From CAZHPA01 sp964533945 (lineage in GTDB: Bacteria; Bacillota; Clostridia; Lachnospirales; WRBF01), in the NCBI GenBank assembly GCA_964533945.1, contig CAZHPA010000001.1, positions 1 through 64,000 on the forward strand: a stretch of DNA of 64,000 nucleotides. The letters run 5' to 3'. A program made the position numbers and the translations under genes. Below the pieces are notes generated by a model. It worked only from the letters and a program-made list of their open reading frames with translations. It made no database searches and was not told where the DNA came from. Position 1 is the stretch's first letter. Each line of letters opens with the position of its first letter. Below, one piece after another: positions 52,196-61,295 of this stretch.

Positions 52196-52564
52196 TTACC
52201 TCAACCTCTCCCTTTAACGTATATAAAATTTTTAATAAAATATTGAATTTATACAAATAATTACATTCAGACGTTAAAATAAGTTACAATATTACCATAT
52301 AATAACTTCTAATCAAAAAAACACTATTATATATTACACTATTATGTCATAATGTTACCTTAACTTTTGCATTTAATGTGCTATAATGCATAATAAGTTG
52401 ATGTAAAAAAGTCAAGGAGTATATTAAAGTGCTATAATTATAGCATATTACAAACCTAATTAAAACAATTTAACCATAAAACAACCATTTTTAAAACTAA
52501 AAAACAAAAAACCATTTAAAACATTAACAACCATTTTTAACAAAACAAAGGAGTGTGTATTTGC
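52196..52564 (+). promoter_or_regulatory. Divergent control region of the PocR regulator and gldA operon, with G-free leader
   Basis: No gene. GTGCTATAAT occurs twice (52378-52387 and 52429-52438). The second is part of a perfect 16-base palindrome, TGCTATAATTATAGCA (52430-52445), a candidate operator overlapping a -10-like TATAAT. From 52444 to 52549 the + strand has no G at all over about 106 bases (A/C/T only), with a repeated ACAACCATTTTTAA. This would be an unstructured 5' leader ending in the AAAGGAG ribosome site. Confidence 0.5.
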
Positions 52565-53653
52565 ATGAAAAAGGCGTTTATATCACCTTCACGTTATATT
52601 CAAGGTGAGGGCGAACTTAAAAATCTGGCGACTTATATTGCGGAATTTGGAAATAGTGCTTTGCTTATCGCTTCTAATGCCGACAGAGCACGTGTTCAAC
52701 AATTGCTTGACGAAGCAATGAAAGAAAGCGATTGCAAGCTATCATATGGGGATTTCGGCGAAGAATGTACTAAAACTGAAATTCAAAAGCAAGCCGATTT
52801 AGCAAAACAAAGCGGCGTTTCCGTCATTATTGGGCTTGGCGGCGGCAAAGCATTAGATACTGCTAAAGCTGCTTCATATTATTCAAAACTTCCTGTAATT
52901 GTTGTTCCAACTATAGCTTCAACAGACGCTCCAACAAGCTCTTTAGCTATTATTTATAAAGCTAACGGAGAATTTGAACAATATTTCTTTATGAAACGCA
53001 ATCCCGATTTAGTATTAATAGATACGGCTATTATCGCAAAAGCGCCTGTTAGATTTTTAGTTGCCGGCATGGGCGATGCTTTGGCAACTTATTTTGAAGC
53101 ACGCTCTTGCGAGCGTTCATATGCAAATAACATTCCGGGCGGAAAAAGCACTTTAACAGCACTTGCTATTGCAAAAACTTGCTATAACACATTAATGGAA
53201 GATTCGTTAAAAGCTATTGCTGCTTGTAATTCAAATGTTGTTACACAAGCGCTTGAAAACATAATTGAAGCAAATGTACTTATGAGCGGCTTGGGCTTTG
53301 AATCAAGCGGGCTTGCTGCTTGCCATTCTGTTCACGATGGATTAACAGCTTTAGAAGAAACACATCATTTCTACCATGGCGAAAAGGTTGCGTTTGGCGT
53401 AATTGTTCATCTTGTGCTTGAAAATGCACCTTCCGATGAAATTAACTTAATTATTAAATACTTAAAAGCTGTTGGTTTACCAACTTGCCTAAAAGAGTTG
53501 GGCATTACTGAAGTTACAGAAGAAAAGCTTATGAAAGTTGCAAAAGCTGCTTGTGCAGAAGGCGAAACAATATATAATATGCCTTTTGAAATAAAACCTG
53601 AAGATGTATATGCGGCTATTTTGGCAGCAGATAAATTGGGGGCGCAGGCATGA
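52565..53653 (+). CDS. gldA: Glycerol dehydrogenase (NAD-dependent, zinc)
   Basis: 362 residues, the usual GldA length, starting MKKAFISPSRYIQGEGELKN. NAD-binding GLGGGKALDTAK and the IASTDAPTS loop are present. Zinc ligands are the Asp of AGMGDALATYFEA and the histidines of ACHSVHDGL and HFYHGEKVAFG. It oxidises glycerol to dihydroxyacetone. I start at ATG 52565; an upstream in-frame GTG (52553) is possible but overlaps the ribosome site. Its TGA overlaps the dhaK ATG, so the two are coupled. Confidence 0.95.
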   Translation: MKKAFISPSRYIQGEGELKNLATYIAEFGNSALLIASNADRARVQQLLDEAMKESDCKLSYGDFGEECTKTEIQKQADLAKQSGVSVIIGLGGGKALDTAKAASYYSKLPVIVVPTIASTDAPTSSLAIIYKANGEFEQYFFMKRNPDLVLIDTAIIAKAPVRFLVAGMGDALATYFEARSCERSYANNIPGGKSTLTALAIAKTCYNTLMEDSLKAIAACNSNVVTQALENIIEANVLMSGLGFESSGLAACHSVHDGLTALEETHHFYHGEKVAFGVIVHLVLENAPSDEINLIIKYLKAVGLPTCLKELGITEVTEEKLMKVAKAACAEGETIYNMPFEIKPEDVYAAILAADKLGAQA

Positions 53654-54645
53654 AAAAAATAATTAATTCAACAGAACAAATAGTTAACGAAATGTGTTCT
53701 GGTATTGTTAAAGCATATCACGATACATTAACTTTAAATAAACGCTATCGCATAATTTCAAGAAAAGAAAAAAGAAGCGATAAAGTTGCTTTAATTAGCG
53801 GCGGCGGAAGCGGACATGAACCTTCCCACGCAGGCTTAGTTGGTAAAGGTATGCTTGATGCGGCAGTTTGTGGAGATGTTTTTGCCTCTCCTTCAACAAT
53901 ACAAGTATATAACGCTATATTGGAATGCCAAAATGATGCGGGAGTATTGCTTATTATTAAAAACTATTCGGGTGATAGACTTAATTTTGATGCCGCTGCA
54001 GAAATGGCTATTGAAGACGACAACATAAAGGTTGAAAAAGTTTATGTAAACGACGACGTTGCCGTTGAAGATAGCTTGTACACAGAAGGACGCAGAGGTG
54101 TTGCAGGTACTGTATTTGTACATAAAATTGCAGGCGCAGCAGCAGAACAAAATAAAAGCTTGGAAGAAGTTAAGTGCATTGCAGAAAAAGTTATTGCAAA
54201 TGTTCGCTCTTTAGGGTTTGCTTTAACTTCTTGCACAGTTCCGGCAAAAGGAACTCCAACGTTTTCGCTTTTAGAAGACGAGATAGAATTTGGCGTTGGC
54301 ATTCATGGCGAACCGGGAATAGAACGCCGTAAAATATGTTCGGCGAAGCAATTAGCTAAAGATTTAATAGAGCTTATTGTAAAGGACTTGCCTTTTAATA
54401 AAGATAACGACGTTGCATTGCTTGTAAATGGCTTAGGCGCAACGCCTTTAATGGAACTTTTTCTTCTTAATGATGCTATCAATGATGAACTTTCCGAATT
54501 AGGTATAAATGTTTATAAAACATTTGTAGGGAATTATATGACATCAATTGATATGGCAGGAGCTTCCGTTTCTTTATTAAGGCTTGATGATGAGCTTAAG
54601 CAATTGCTTGACTATGAAAGTTTAGCTCCTTCTTTTAGAGTTTAA
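53650..54645 (+). CDS. dhaK: Dihydroxyacetone kinase subunit DhaK
   Basis: 331 residues. LISGGGSGHEPSHAG is at the N-terminus and FGVGIHGEPGIERR carries the histidine that binds dihydroxyacetone covalently as a hemiaminal. With DhaL it phosphorylates dihydroxyacetone to DHAP. It starts within the gldA stop (ATGA overlap). In PTS-dependent systems DhaM supplies the phosphate; no dhaM lies here, so the donor protein must be encoded elsewhere. Confidence 0.96.
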   Translation: MKKIINSTEQIVNEMCSGIVKAYHDTLTLNKRYRIISRKEKRSDKVALISGGGSGHEPSHAGLVGKGMLDAAVCGDVFASPSTIQVYNAILECQNDAGVLLIIKNYSGDRLNFDAAAEMAIEDDNIKVEKVYVNDDVAVEDSLYTEGRRGVAGTVFVHKIAGAAAEQNKSLEEVKCIAEKVIANVRSLGFALTSCTVPAKGTPTFSLLEDEIEFGVGIHGEPGIERRKICSAKQLAKDLIELIVKDLPFNKDNDVALLVNGLGATPLMELFLLNDAINDELSELGINVYKTFVGNYMTSIDMAGASVSLLRLDDELKQLLDYESLAPSFRV

Positions 54646-54663
54646 ATCCGGAGGTTTAATTTA

Positions 54664-55287
54664 ATGAATACTAACGGCATAATTAAAATGGTAGATATGT
54701 TAGCAACAGAAGCTATAGCAAATGAAGTTTATTTTTGCGAATTAGATTCCCACGCAGGCGACGGCGATTTTGGAATGTCACTTGCTAAAGGTTTTAAACA
54801 ATTAAAATCTGAATGGGATAGTCTTAATACTAAAGATATAGGTACATTTTTAAGAGATTGTTCAATGATTATTAGCGAACATTGCGGCGGTGCTTCTGGC
54901 CCTATTTGGGGAAGTGCATTTTTAGGTGCTTCTAGGTTTGCAAAAGGAAAAGACACTTTAACGCCGACAGAATTTGCGCAAATGATGCAAGCGGCAGCAG
55001 ATGCTATAATGAAAAGAGGCGGCGCAAAAAAAGGTGACAAAACGCTTTTAGATGCTTTAATACCTGCTGTTGAAGTTCTTATTGAACAATCTAAAGATGA
55101 AAATACTGACGTTAAAGCTATGCTTAAAGATTCAGCGAAAGCAGCTGTTGAAGGTGCTGAAAGCACAAAAGACATTGTTGCAACAAAAGGACGAGCAAGT
55201 TATTTAGGCGAGCGCAGCATTTCATTTCCTGATGCAGGCGCGACTGCAATCGGCGTGCTTTTTACAAAAATTGCCGATGCATATTAA
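54664..55287 (+). CDS. dhaL: Dihydroxyacetone kinase subunit DhaL
   Basis: 207 residues. The nucleotide site is marked by LDSHAGDGDFGMSLAKGF with the metal-binding aspartates, plus HCGGASGPIWGSAFLG and the C-terminal GRASYLGERSISFPDAGATAI block. It holds the ADP that relays phosphate to dihydroxyacetone on DhaK. The ATG follows CGGAGG. The last ~115 bases of the gene are tandemly duplicated just downstream. Confidence 0.95.
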   Translation: MNTNGIIKMVDMLATEAIANEVYFCELDSHAGDGDFGMSLAKGFKQLKSEWDSLNTKDIGTFLRDCSMIISEHCGGASGPIWGSAFLGASRFAKGKDTLTPTEFAQMMQAAADAIMKRGGAKKGDKTLLDALIPAVEVLIEQSKDENTDVKAMLKDSAKAAVEGAESTKDIVATKGRASYLGERSISFPDAGATAIGVLFTKIADAY

Positions 55288-55453
55288 AACACACAATAGA
55301 AATTATAATTAAAATTATTGCAATAAAAGGACTAGCAAATTTTTTAGGCGAGCGCAGCATTTCATTTTCTGATGCAGGCGCGACTGTAATCGGCATACTT
55401 TTTATAAAAATTGCCGATGTATGTTAAAACACACACTAAAATCTATAATTAAA
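55174..55453 (+). repeat. 140-bp tandem duplication of the dhaL 3' end
   Basis: Unit 1 (55174-55313) and unit 2 (55314-55453) share runs such as TTTAGGCGAGCGCAGCATTT and GATGCAGGCGCGACTG, with an offset of exactly 140 bases and roughly 85-90% identity. In unit 2 the dhaL frame is still open to its stop, but it has no start and carries amino-acid changes, so it is a decaying copy. Confidence 0.9.
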
Positions 55454-55463
55454 ACTACACAAA

Positions 55464-55505
55464 CAAAAAGTGTTATTGATGGACAATAGCGCTTTTTGTT
55501 TTTTT
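55464..55505 (+). terminator. Terminator of the gldA-dhaKL operon
   Basis: 15-bp stem (CAAAAAGTGTTATTG with CAATAGCGCTTTTTG, two G-U pairs), 5-base loop, then seven T. It lies after the duplicated dhaL end, so the duplication is inside the transcript. Confidence 0.92.
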
Positions 55506-55571
55506 AAACTTCTTGTGTTATTATTGCATTTATTATATAATATTTGGAAGAAGGACAAGGTGGTGGAAAAT

Positions 55572-56762
55572 TTGCGTATAGCAATTATGGGCGGAACTTT
55601 CGACCCTATTCATTATGGGCATTTGGTAACGGCGCAAACAGCAAAGCATGAATTTAATATAGACGAAGTTCTTTTTATTCCAACCGGCATTCAGCCTTTT
55701 AAGCAACAATCTGAAATAACAAACGCCGAGCATAGATATTTAATGGCTGTTTTGGCAACGGCTTTTAATCCGTCTTTTAAAGTATTAAGAATTGAAATAG
55801 ACAGACAGGGAAAAACTTATACAATAGATACAATTAATGAAATTGCCAATATCTATCAAAATAAAGAAAAAGAAATAGAGCTTTTTTTTATAATCGGAGC
55901 AGATGCCGCTTTGCAAATTTTAGACTGGAAAGATGTAAAAACTCTTTTTAAAAAGTGTACATTTATAGTTGTAACACGACCAGGATATGATAAACAGGAG
56001 CTTTTTGAATTTTCAATAGACATTAATAAAAAATTTGAGGCTAAGTTCCGCTTTTTGGAAGTTCCGGCTTTAGATATTTCTTCAACAAATATTAGAAAGC
56101 GTGTTGCTGCTTGTTTGCCTATTAATTACTTGCTTCCTAAAGAAGTTGAAAGCTATATTGCAGCCAATAATTTGTATACAGCTTTAAATAAAGAAAAGTT
56201 TAGCAACATACAGCAAAAAGTTCAAAACATGCTGTCTTGCGAACGCTACATTCATACAATGTCGGTTTGTAACGAAGCCGTTAAGCTTGCCGTTAAATAT
56301 GGAGAAAATGTTGAAAAAGCATATTTAGCCGCGCTTTTGCACGATATTGCAAAAGAACTTCCCAACAAAGAAAAGGCTTGCGAAAAATTTGGCATTAATC
56401 TTTTTAATGGCGGCATAATTTCAGAATATCCAAACGTAGTTCATAGCTTTTTAGGAGAAGCTGTTGCAAAACATGAGTTTGATATAACTGATAGCGAAAT
56501 ATTAAACGCAATAAAATATCATACAACAGGTAGACCAAGTATGACGCTTCTTGAAAAAATTATATTTGTTGCAGATATTATAGAACCTAACCGCAGTATT
56601 TTTGAAGGGCTTTTAAAAATACGCAAAGCTGCTTATAAAAATATAGATAAAGCAGTTTGTCTTTCGCTTAAATATACAATATCGTATATTAAGCAAGAAA
56701 AAAAGCATATATATCCGCTTGGACTCCAAGCGTTTGAATATTATTGCGAACATAAATTATAG
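55572..56762 (+). CDS. nadD: Fused nicotinate-nucleotide adenylyltransferase and YqeK-type HD hydrolase
   Basis: 396 residues. The N-terminal ~200 are NadD (GGTFDPIHYGHLVTAQ, the SSTNIRKRV motif near residue 178), making NaAD in NAD synthesis. The C-terminal ~190 are a YqeK-like HD phosphohydrolase (RYIHTMSVCNEAV, AALLHDIAKELP at about residue 256), a family that cleaves Ap4A. In many Firmicutes nadD and yqeK are separate neighbours; here they are one protein. Start is TTG 55572 (AAGGTGG upstream) or GTG 55563; a longer frame to 55470 runs into the terminator. rsfS follows. Confidence 0.92.
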   Translation: MRIAIMGGTFDPIHYGHLVTAQTAKHEFNIDEVLFIPTGIQPFKQQSEITNAEHRYLMAVLATAFNPSFKVLRIEIDRQGKTYTIDTINEIANIYQNKEKEIELFFIIGADAALQILDWKDVKTLFKKCTFIVVTRPGYDKQELFEFSIDINKKFEAKFRFLEVPALDISSTNIRKRVAACLPINYLLPKEVESYIAANNLYTALNKEKFSNIQQKVQNMLSCERYIHTMSVCNEAVKLAVKYGENVEKAYLAALLHDIAKELPNKEKACEKFGINLFNGGIISEYPNVVHSFLGEAVAKHEFDITDSEILNAIKYHTTGRPSMTLLEKIIFVADIIEPNRSIFEGLLKIRKAAYKNIDKAVCLSLKYTISYIKQEKKHIYPLGLQAFEYYCEHKL

Positions 56763-56773
56763 GAGGCGAATTG

Positions 56774-57109
56774 ATGAAAGAAGTTCTTAAAATAGCGAAA
56801 AAAGCACTAGATGATAAATTTGGGGAAGATATTGTTATTTTAAATATTAGCAAAATTTCTGTTATAGCAGATTATTTTATTATAGCAGAAGGTAGCAACA
56901 TTAACCAAGTTAAAGCTATGGCAGATGAAGTGTGCGAAAAGCTTGAAGAAGTTGGAGTTTCTTTAAGGCATTCGGAAGGACAATCAACGGCTAAATGGAT
57001 TTTATTAGATTTCGGCGACATTATCGTTCATATTTTTGATAAAGAAAGCAGGCAATTTTACAGCCTTGAAAGAATTTGGGGCGATGCAGAGGTTTTATCT
57101 GTAGGGTGA
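56774..57109 (+). CDS. rsfS: Ribosomal silencing factor RsfS
   Basis: 111 residues of the RsfS/Iojap family: DIVILNISKISVIADYFIIAEG, the NINQVKAMADEV helix, then GDIIVHIFDKESRQFYSLERIWGD-like C-terminal block. It binds ribosomal protein L14 and blocks subunit joining under poor nutrition. ATG 56774 follows AGGAGG. It sits directly after nadD-yqeK, the conserved order in Firmicutes. Confidence 0.95.
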   Translation: MKEVLKIAKKALDDKFGEDIVILNISKISVIADYFIIAEGSNINQVKAMADEVCEKLEEVGVSLRHSEGQSTAKWILLDFGDIIVHIFDKESRQFYSLERIWGDAEVLSVG

Positions 57110-57113
57110 TTGT

Positions 57114-59180
57114 ATGAAAAGCAACCCGCTTTTTAAAGAAATGTTAAGTATTTTGGCAATAGCTTTAAGCCTATTGCTATTAATAAGTATATACACCGAA
57201 AACGGAGCCGGAGCGCTAGGCAGCCTAATTAGAAGCTTGCTGAAAGGGCTTTTCGGCTTTGGTGCATATGCGCTTCCATTTATTATTATTGCTATGGCAA
57301 TATATGTTTTTTTAGGAAACATTAGCTTCAAAGCTTCCAAAATGTTAATTGCCGGCTTGCTATTTATTTGTCTTGTAAGCTTAATTCACATTATAGGGCT
57401 TGATTCATCTTTAGAATATACTGGCTTTTTTGATTATATAAAGCAAAATTATATAGGCGGTTCGTATTATAATGGTGGGCTTATTGGAGCAGTTTTTGGA
57501 AACTTTTTAGTTGCTTTTTTGGGCAAAATAGGAACATATATTTTTTTAACTGCCGCATTTTTAATTTTGGGAATTTTAATTACAGGAAAATCCGCTTTTA
57601 ATGCTGTTAGGTTATTTATTGAAAATGGAGTTAATGCCGCAAGAGAGTCTGTTGGAAATTCTAACTATAATGATTATAGTGACTTTGAATTAGAAGATGA
57701 AGACGATGTAATAACCAATAAGTTTAAAAGCAAGTCATCTTCCCAAAAAAAGAACACTTCACCAAAAAAAGCTGAAAAGCAAGCAAAAGAAAAAGCAAGC
57801 ATCTATGAAGACATAATAGAATTCGAGCGCAAAAACATAAATAAGCATGAAGTGTTTGTTGAAACAGCACCAAATAAAATGCCCGAAAATAAGCAACAAC
57901 AGCAAAAAACAGCTATTAAAAATAGAGATGACTACAAAAGCCCTCCCATTGACATTTTAATATCAAAGCCACAAGTTCCAATAATTGGTTCAAAAGCAAC
58001 CATTTTAGAAAATTCACGCAAGCTTGAAGAAACTTTAAAAAATTTTGGAATTTCGGCAAAAGTTATTGAAGTTAACAAAGGTCCAACCGTAACAAGATAT
58101 GAAATAGCGCCGGGGCAAGGAGTTAAAGTTAGCAAAATTTCAAACCTTGCCGACGACTTGGCACTTAGCCTTGCCGCAACAGGAATACGCATTGAAGCGC
58201 CTGTTCCCGGAAAGTCGGTTGTTGGCATTGAAGTTCCTAATAAGGAAATAACACCGGTGCTTTTGCGCGAAGTGCTTGAAAGCGATGCTTTTATAAATTC
58301 AACTTCAAAACTTTTAATAGCGCTAGGAAAAGACATTGCCGGAAACGTTGTTGTTTCTGATATTGCAACAATGCCCCATTTGCTAATTGCCGGCGCAACG
58401 GGTTCGGGTAAAAGCGTTTGTATTAATACATTTATAATTAGCATTTTGTATAACGCCTCTCCCGACGAAGTTAAAATTTTAATGATTGACCCAAAAGTTG
58501 TTGAATTAAATGTATATAATGGCATTCCCCACTTGCTAATTCCTGTTGTAACAGAACCTAAAAAAGCAGCAGGTGCGTTAAATTGGGCTGTTTCGGAAAT
58601 GAATTCACGGTATAAAGCTTTTGCCGAAATAGGGGTTAGAGATTTAAAAAGCTATAATCAAAACACAGAGGACAAATTGCCTCAAATTGTAATTATAATA
58701 GACGAGCTTTCCGACTTAATGATGGCTTGTTCAAATGAAGTGGAAGATGCAATTTGTAGGCTTGCACAAATGGCACGTGCTGCCGGAATACATTTAATTA
58801 TTGCAACCCAACGACCTTCTGTTGATGTTATAACGGGGCTAATTAAAGCAAATATTCCGTCTAGGCTTGCTTTTTCCGTAACATCTGGCATTGATTCACG
58901 CACAATTTTAGATATGATAGGGGCAGAAAAGCTTTTGGGAAAAGGCGATATGCTTTTTAACCCTGTTGGGTTTAGTAAGCCCCTTAGAATACAAGGCGCT
59001 TACGTTTCAGATAAAGAAGTTGAAAACGTTGTGTCATTTTTTAAAAATTCGCAAAGGTACACTTATGACCAAAATATGATTGATAAAATTACTTCTGCAA
59101 CTGTAGAAACAGAACTTGACGAAGCACAAAAAGCTTCAAAAGCAGCAAAAAGAAATATAAAAAGGAGAATCGGGAAGTAA
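57114..59180 (+). CDS. FtsK/SpoIIIE-family DNA translocase lacking the gamma domain
   Basis: 688 residues. Four to five N-terminal membrane spans (about residues 10-165) are followed by a charged linker (about 185-275) and the alpha/beta motor (about 290-640), with Walker A GATGSGKSVCIN at about 427, Walker B IIIIDELSDLMM and ATQRPSVDVITGLIKANIPSR. The protein ends about 30 residues after the SFFKNSQ segment, so the C-terminal winged-helix gamma domain that reads polar DNA motifs is missing. A role in chromosome translocation at division or sporulation is expected. Confidence 0.92.
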   Translation: MKSNPLFKEMLSILAIALSLLLLISIYTENGAGALGSLIRSLLKGLFGFGAYALPFIIIAMAIYVFLGNISFKASKMLIAGLLFICLVSLIHIIGLDSSLEYTGFFDYIKQNYIGGSYYNGGLIGAVFGNFLVAFLGKIGTYIFLTAAFLILGILITGKSAFNAVRLFIENGVNAARESVGNSNYNDYSDFELEDEDDVITNKFKSKSSSQKKNTSPKKAEKQAKEKASIYEDIIEFERKNINKHEVFVETAPNKMPENKQQQQKTAIKNRDDYKSPPIDILISKPQVPIIGSKATILENSRKLEETLKNFGISAKVIEVNKGPTVTRYEIAPGQGVKVSKISNLADDLALSLAATGIRIEAPVPGKSVVGIEVPNKEITPVLLREVLESDAFINSTSKLLIALGKDIAGNVVVSDIATMPHLLIAGATGSGKSVCINTFIISILYNASPDEVKILMIDPKVVELNVYNGIPHLLIPVVTEPKKAAGALNWAVSEMNSRYKAFAEIGVRDLKSYNQNTEDKLPQIVIIIDELSDLMMACSNEVEDAICRLAQMARAAGIHLIIATQRPSVDVITGLIKANIPSRLAFSVTSGIDSRTILDMIGAEKLLGKGDMLFNPVGFSKPLRIQGAYVSDKEVENVVSFFKNSQRYTYDQNMIDKITSATVETELDEAQKASKAAKRNIKRRIGK

Positions 59181-60569
59181 ATGTATACTAAAATTAAAAC
59201 AATTTATGAACAGCACCAAAAATTTTTTGGCGAAACCGTAACAATCGGCGGCTGGATTAGAACGCTTAGAGATAACAAAAATTTCGGCTTTATAGAATTA
59301 AACGACGGAAGCTTTTTTAAAAGCATACAAGTTGTTTTTCATAGCGATTTAAATAATTTTGATGAAATAGTTAAGCTTTCGGTTGGTTCGAGCATAACTG
59401 TTATAGGGGAAGTTGTTGAAAGCATAGGTGCAAAACAAGCATTTGAATTAAAAGCGCTTTCAATTATTGTTGAAGGAGAATCTTTACCAACGTTTCCTTT
59501 ACAGAAAAAACGCCATTCGCCTGAATTTTTAAGAACAATTGCACATTTGCGCCCAAGAACAAATATGTTTTCGGCGGTATTTCGTGTTCGTTCGTTGGCG
59601 GCATATGCTATCCATAAGTTTTTCAACGAACACAACTACGTTTATGTTCACACCCCAATAATTACAGGAAGCGATTGTGAAGGTGCCGGCGAAATGTTTC
59701 AAGTTACAACGCTTAACTTAAAAGATGTTCCTAAAACAAAAGAAGGCGAAATTAACTATAAAGAAGATTTCTTCGGCAAAATGGCAAGCTTAACCGTAAG
59801 CGGTCAGCTTTGTGCAGAAACGTTTGCTATGGCATTTCGTGATGTATATACTTTTGGCCCAACGTTTAGAGCAGAAAATTCAAACACAGCACGCCATGCC
59901 GCTGAATTTTGGATGATTGAACCGGAAATTGCATTTGCAGATATTGCTGACAATATGGAAGTTGCAGAAGGCATGCTTAAATTTGTAATTAAATATGTTA
60001 TGGAAAATGCCAAAGAAGAGCTTGAATTTTTTAACAGCTTTGTAGATAAACAATTAATGGAACGCTTAAATAACATTGTTGAGTCGGATTTTGCTAAAAT
60101 AACATATACAGAGGCAATTGAAATTTTGCAAAAATCAGATATTAAGTTTGAATATCCTGTAAGCTGGGGTTGCGACCTTCAAACGGAACACGAACGTTAT
60201 ATTACAGAACAAGTTTTCAAAAAGCCTGTATTTGTAATCGATTACCCTAAAGATATTAAAGCATTTTATATGAGGCTAAACGACGACGGCAAAACTGTTT
60301 GTGGAATGGACTTACTTGTTCCTGGTGTTGGGGAAATTATAGGGGGAAGTCAAAGAGAAGAACGCCTTGATGTTTTACTTAAACGAATGGAAGAACTAAA
60401 TCTTAATCCAGAAGATTACTGGTGGTATTTAGATTTAAGAAGATTTGGAACAGTTAAACACGCTGGCTTTGGGCTTGGGTTTGAACGCTTGATTATGTAT
60501 ATTACAGGAGTAACAAATATTCGTGACGTTGTGCCTTTTGCAAGAACTGTTGGCAACGCTGAATTTTAA
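59181..60569 (+). CDS. asnS: Asparaginyl-tRNA synthetase
   Basis: 462 residues. The N-terminal OB-fold anticodon-binding domain (TIGGWIRTLRDNKNFGFIELNDG) is followed by the class II core: motif 2 TFGPTFRAENSNTARHAAEFWMIEPE in part, and motif 3 GFGLGFERLIMYITG. It charges tRNA-Asn directly. The ATG lies immediately after the translocase stop, with AAGGAG overlapping that gene's end. asnA elsewhere in the window supplies asparagine. Confidence 0.97.
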   Translation: MYTKIKTIYEQHQKFFGETVTIGGWIRTLRDNKNFGFIELNDGSFFKSIQVVFHSDLNNFDEIVKLSVGSSITVIGEVVESIGAKQAFELKALSIIVEGESLPTFPLQKKRHSPEFLRTIAHLRPRTNMFSAVFRVRSLAAYAIHKFFNEHNYVYVHTPIITGSDCEGAGEMFQVTTLNLKDVPKTKEGEINYKEDFFGKMASLTVSGQLCAETFAMAFRDVYTFGPTFRAENSNTARHAAEFWMIEPEIAFADIADNMEVAEGMLKFVIKYVMENAKEELEFFNSFVDKQLMERLNNIVESDFAKITYTEAIEILQKSDIKFEYPVSWGCDLQTEHERYITEQVFKKPVFVIDYPKDIKAFYMRLNDDGKTVCGMDLLVPGVGEIIGGSQREERLDVLLKRMEELNLNPEDYWWYLDLRRFGTVKHAGFGLGFERLIMYITGVTNIRDVVPFARTVGNAEF

Positions 60570-60677
60570 TATAATTTTATATTAACATAACTTTTCGCTT
60601 TCTTTCATATAATGCTAGTGCTAATTTATAAAACATATTGTGCGCTACACATATACACATGAGAGGAAGCGGTTTAT

Positions 60678-61295
60678 TTGAAAGCCACTAAAAAGCACAA
60701 AAGCCATAGACTTCCACGAACAAAGGCAGTTTTACTTTTAATTTTGTTTAGCTTAATTATGGGAATAGTTATAGGTGTTGTTTCTTCTAATTGTTTATCA
60801 GAACAAAGCTATAAAAAAACGGCAGATAATACATCTTTATATTTAAAAAGCTTTAAAACAAACAATCAAAATAAGTTGGATATTTTCAGGGAAAGTGTTG
60901 TTAAATATGTTAAAGTTGTTATAATAATCTGGTTGCTTGCATTTGTTCCGGCAGGCGGATTTTTTACGCTTATTATAATTATGGTTCGTGGCGTAAGCTA
61001 TGGATTTACAACATCGTTTTTAATTAAAATGTTTGGTAGCGAAGGCGTGGTTTGTGCGGCTTTACTATACTTGCCGCAAACCTTAATTTTAATTCCAACA
61101 TATTTTTACATAGCGTTTTTAAGCATTAACTTTATTTTATTTAATTTAAACAGCTTTAAAAAGTCTTCCTCGAAAAAGATGTTAAACGATATAACAATAA
61201 AGTATATTGTATCTTTTGTAATTTGCTGTTTGCTTTGCGCTTTTGCCGCATTTATTGATGCTTTTGTTGTTCCCGGATTAATTAAAAATATATAG
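60678..61295 (+). CDS. spoIIM: SpoIIM-like sporulation membrane protein
   Basis: 205 residues with about five membrane spans. It has the SpoIIM layout: span at residues 18-40, soluble loop, then spans with WLLAFVPAGGFFTLIIIMVRGVSYG-like FxxG and GF motifs and an amphipathic C-terminal part. SpoIIM works with SpoIID and SpoIIP to hydrolyse septal peptidoglycan during engulfment. The start is TTG 60678 after GAGAGGAAG. It is convergent with rpmB; the two stops share one hairpin. Confidence 0.85.
   Translation: MKATKKHKSHRLPRTKAVLLLILFSLIMGIVIGVVSSNCLSEQSYKKTADNTSLYLKSFKTNNQNKLDIFRESVVKYVKVVIIIWLLAFVPAGGFFTLIIIMVRGVSYGFTTSFLIKMFGSEGVVCAALLYLPQTLILIPTYFYIAFLSINFILFNLNSFKKSSSKKMLNDITIKYIVSFVICCLLCAFAAFIDAFVVPGLIKNI

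Noticed and set aside
55470..55571. N-terminal extension of nadD
   Set aside because: It would start inside the dha operon terminator; good ribosome sites exist at GTG 55563 and TTG 55572.
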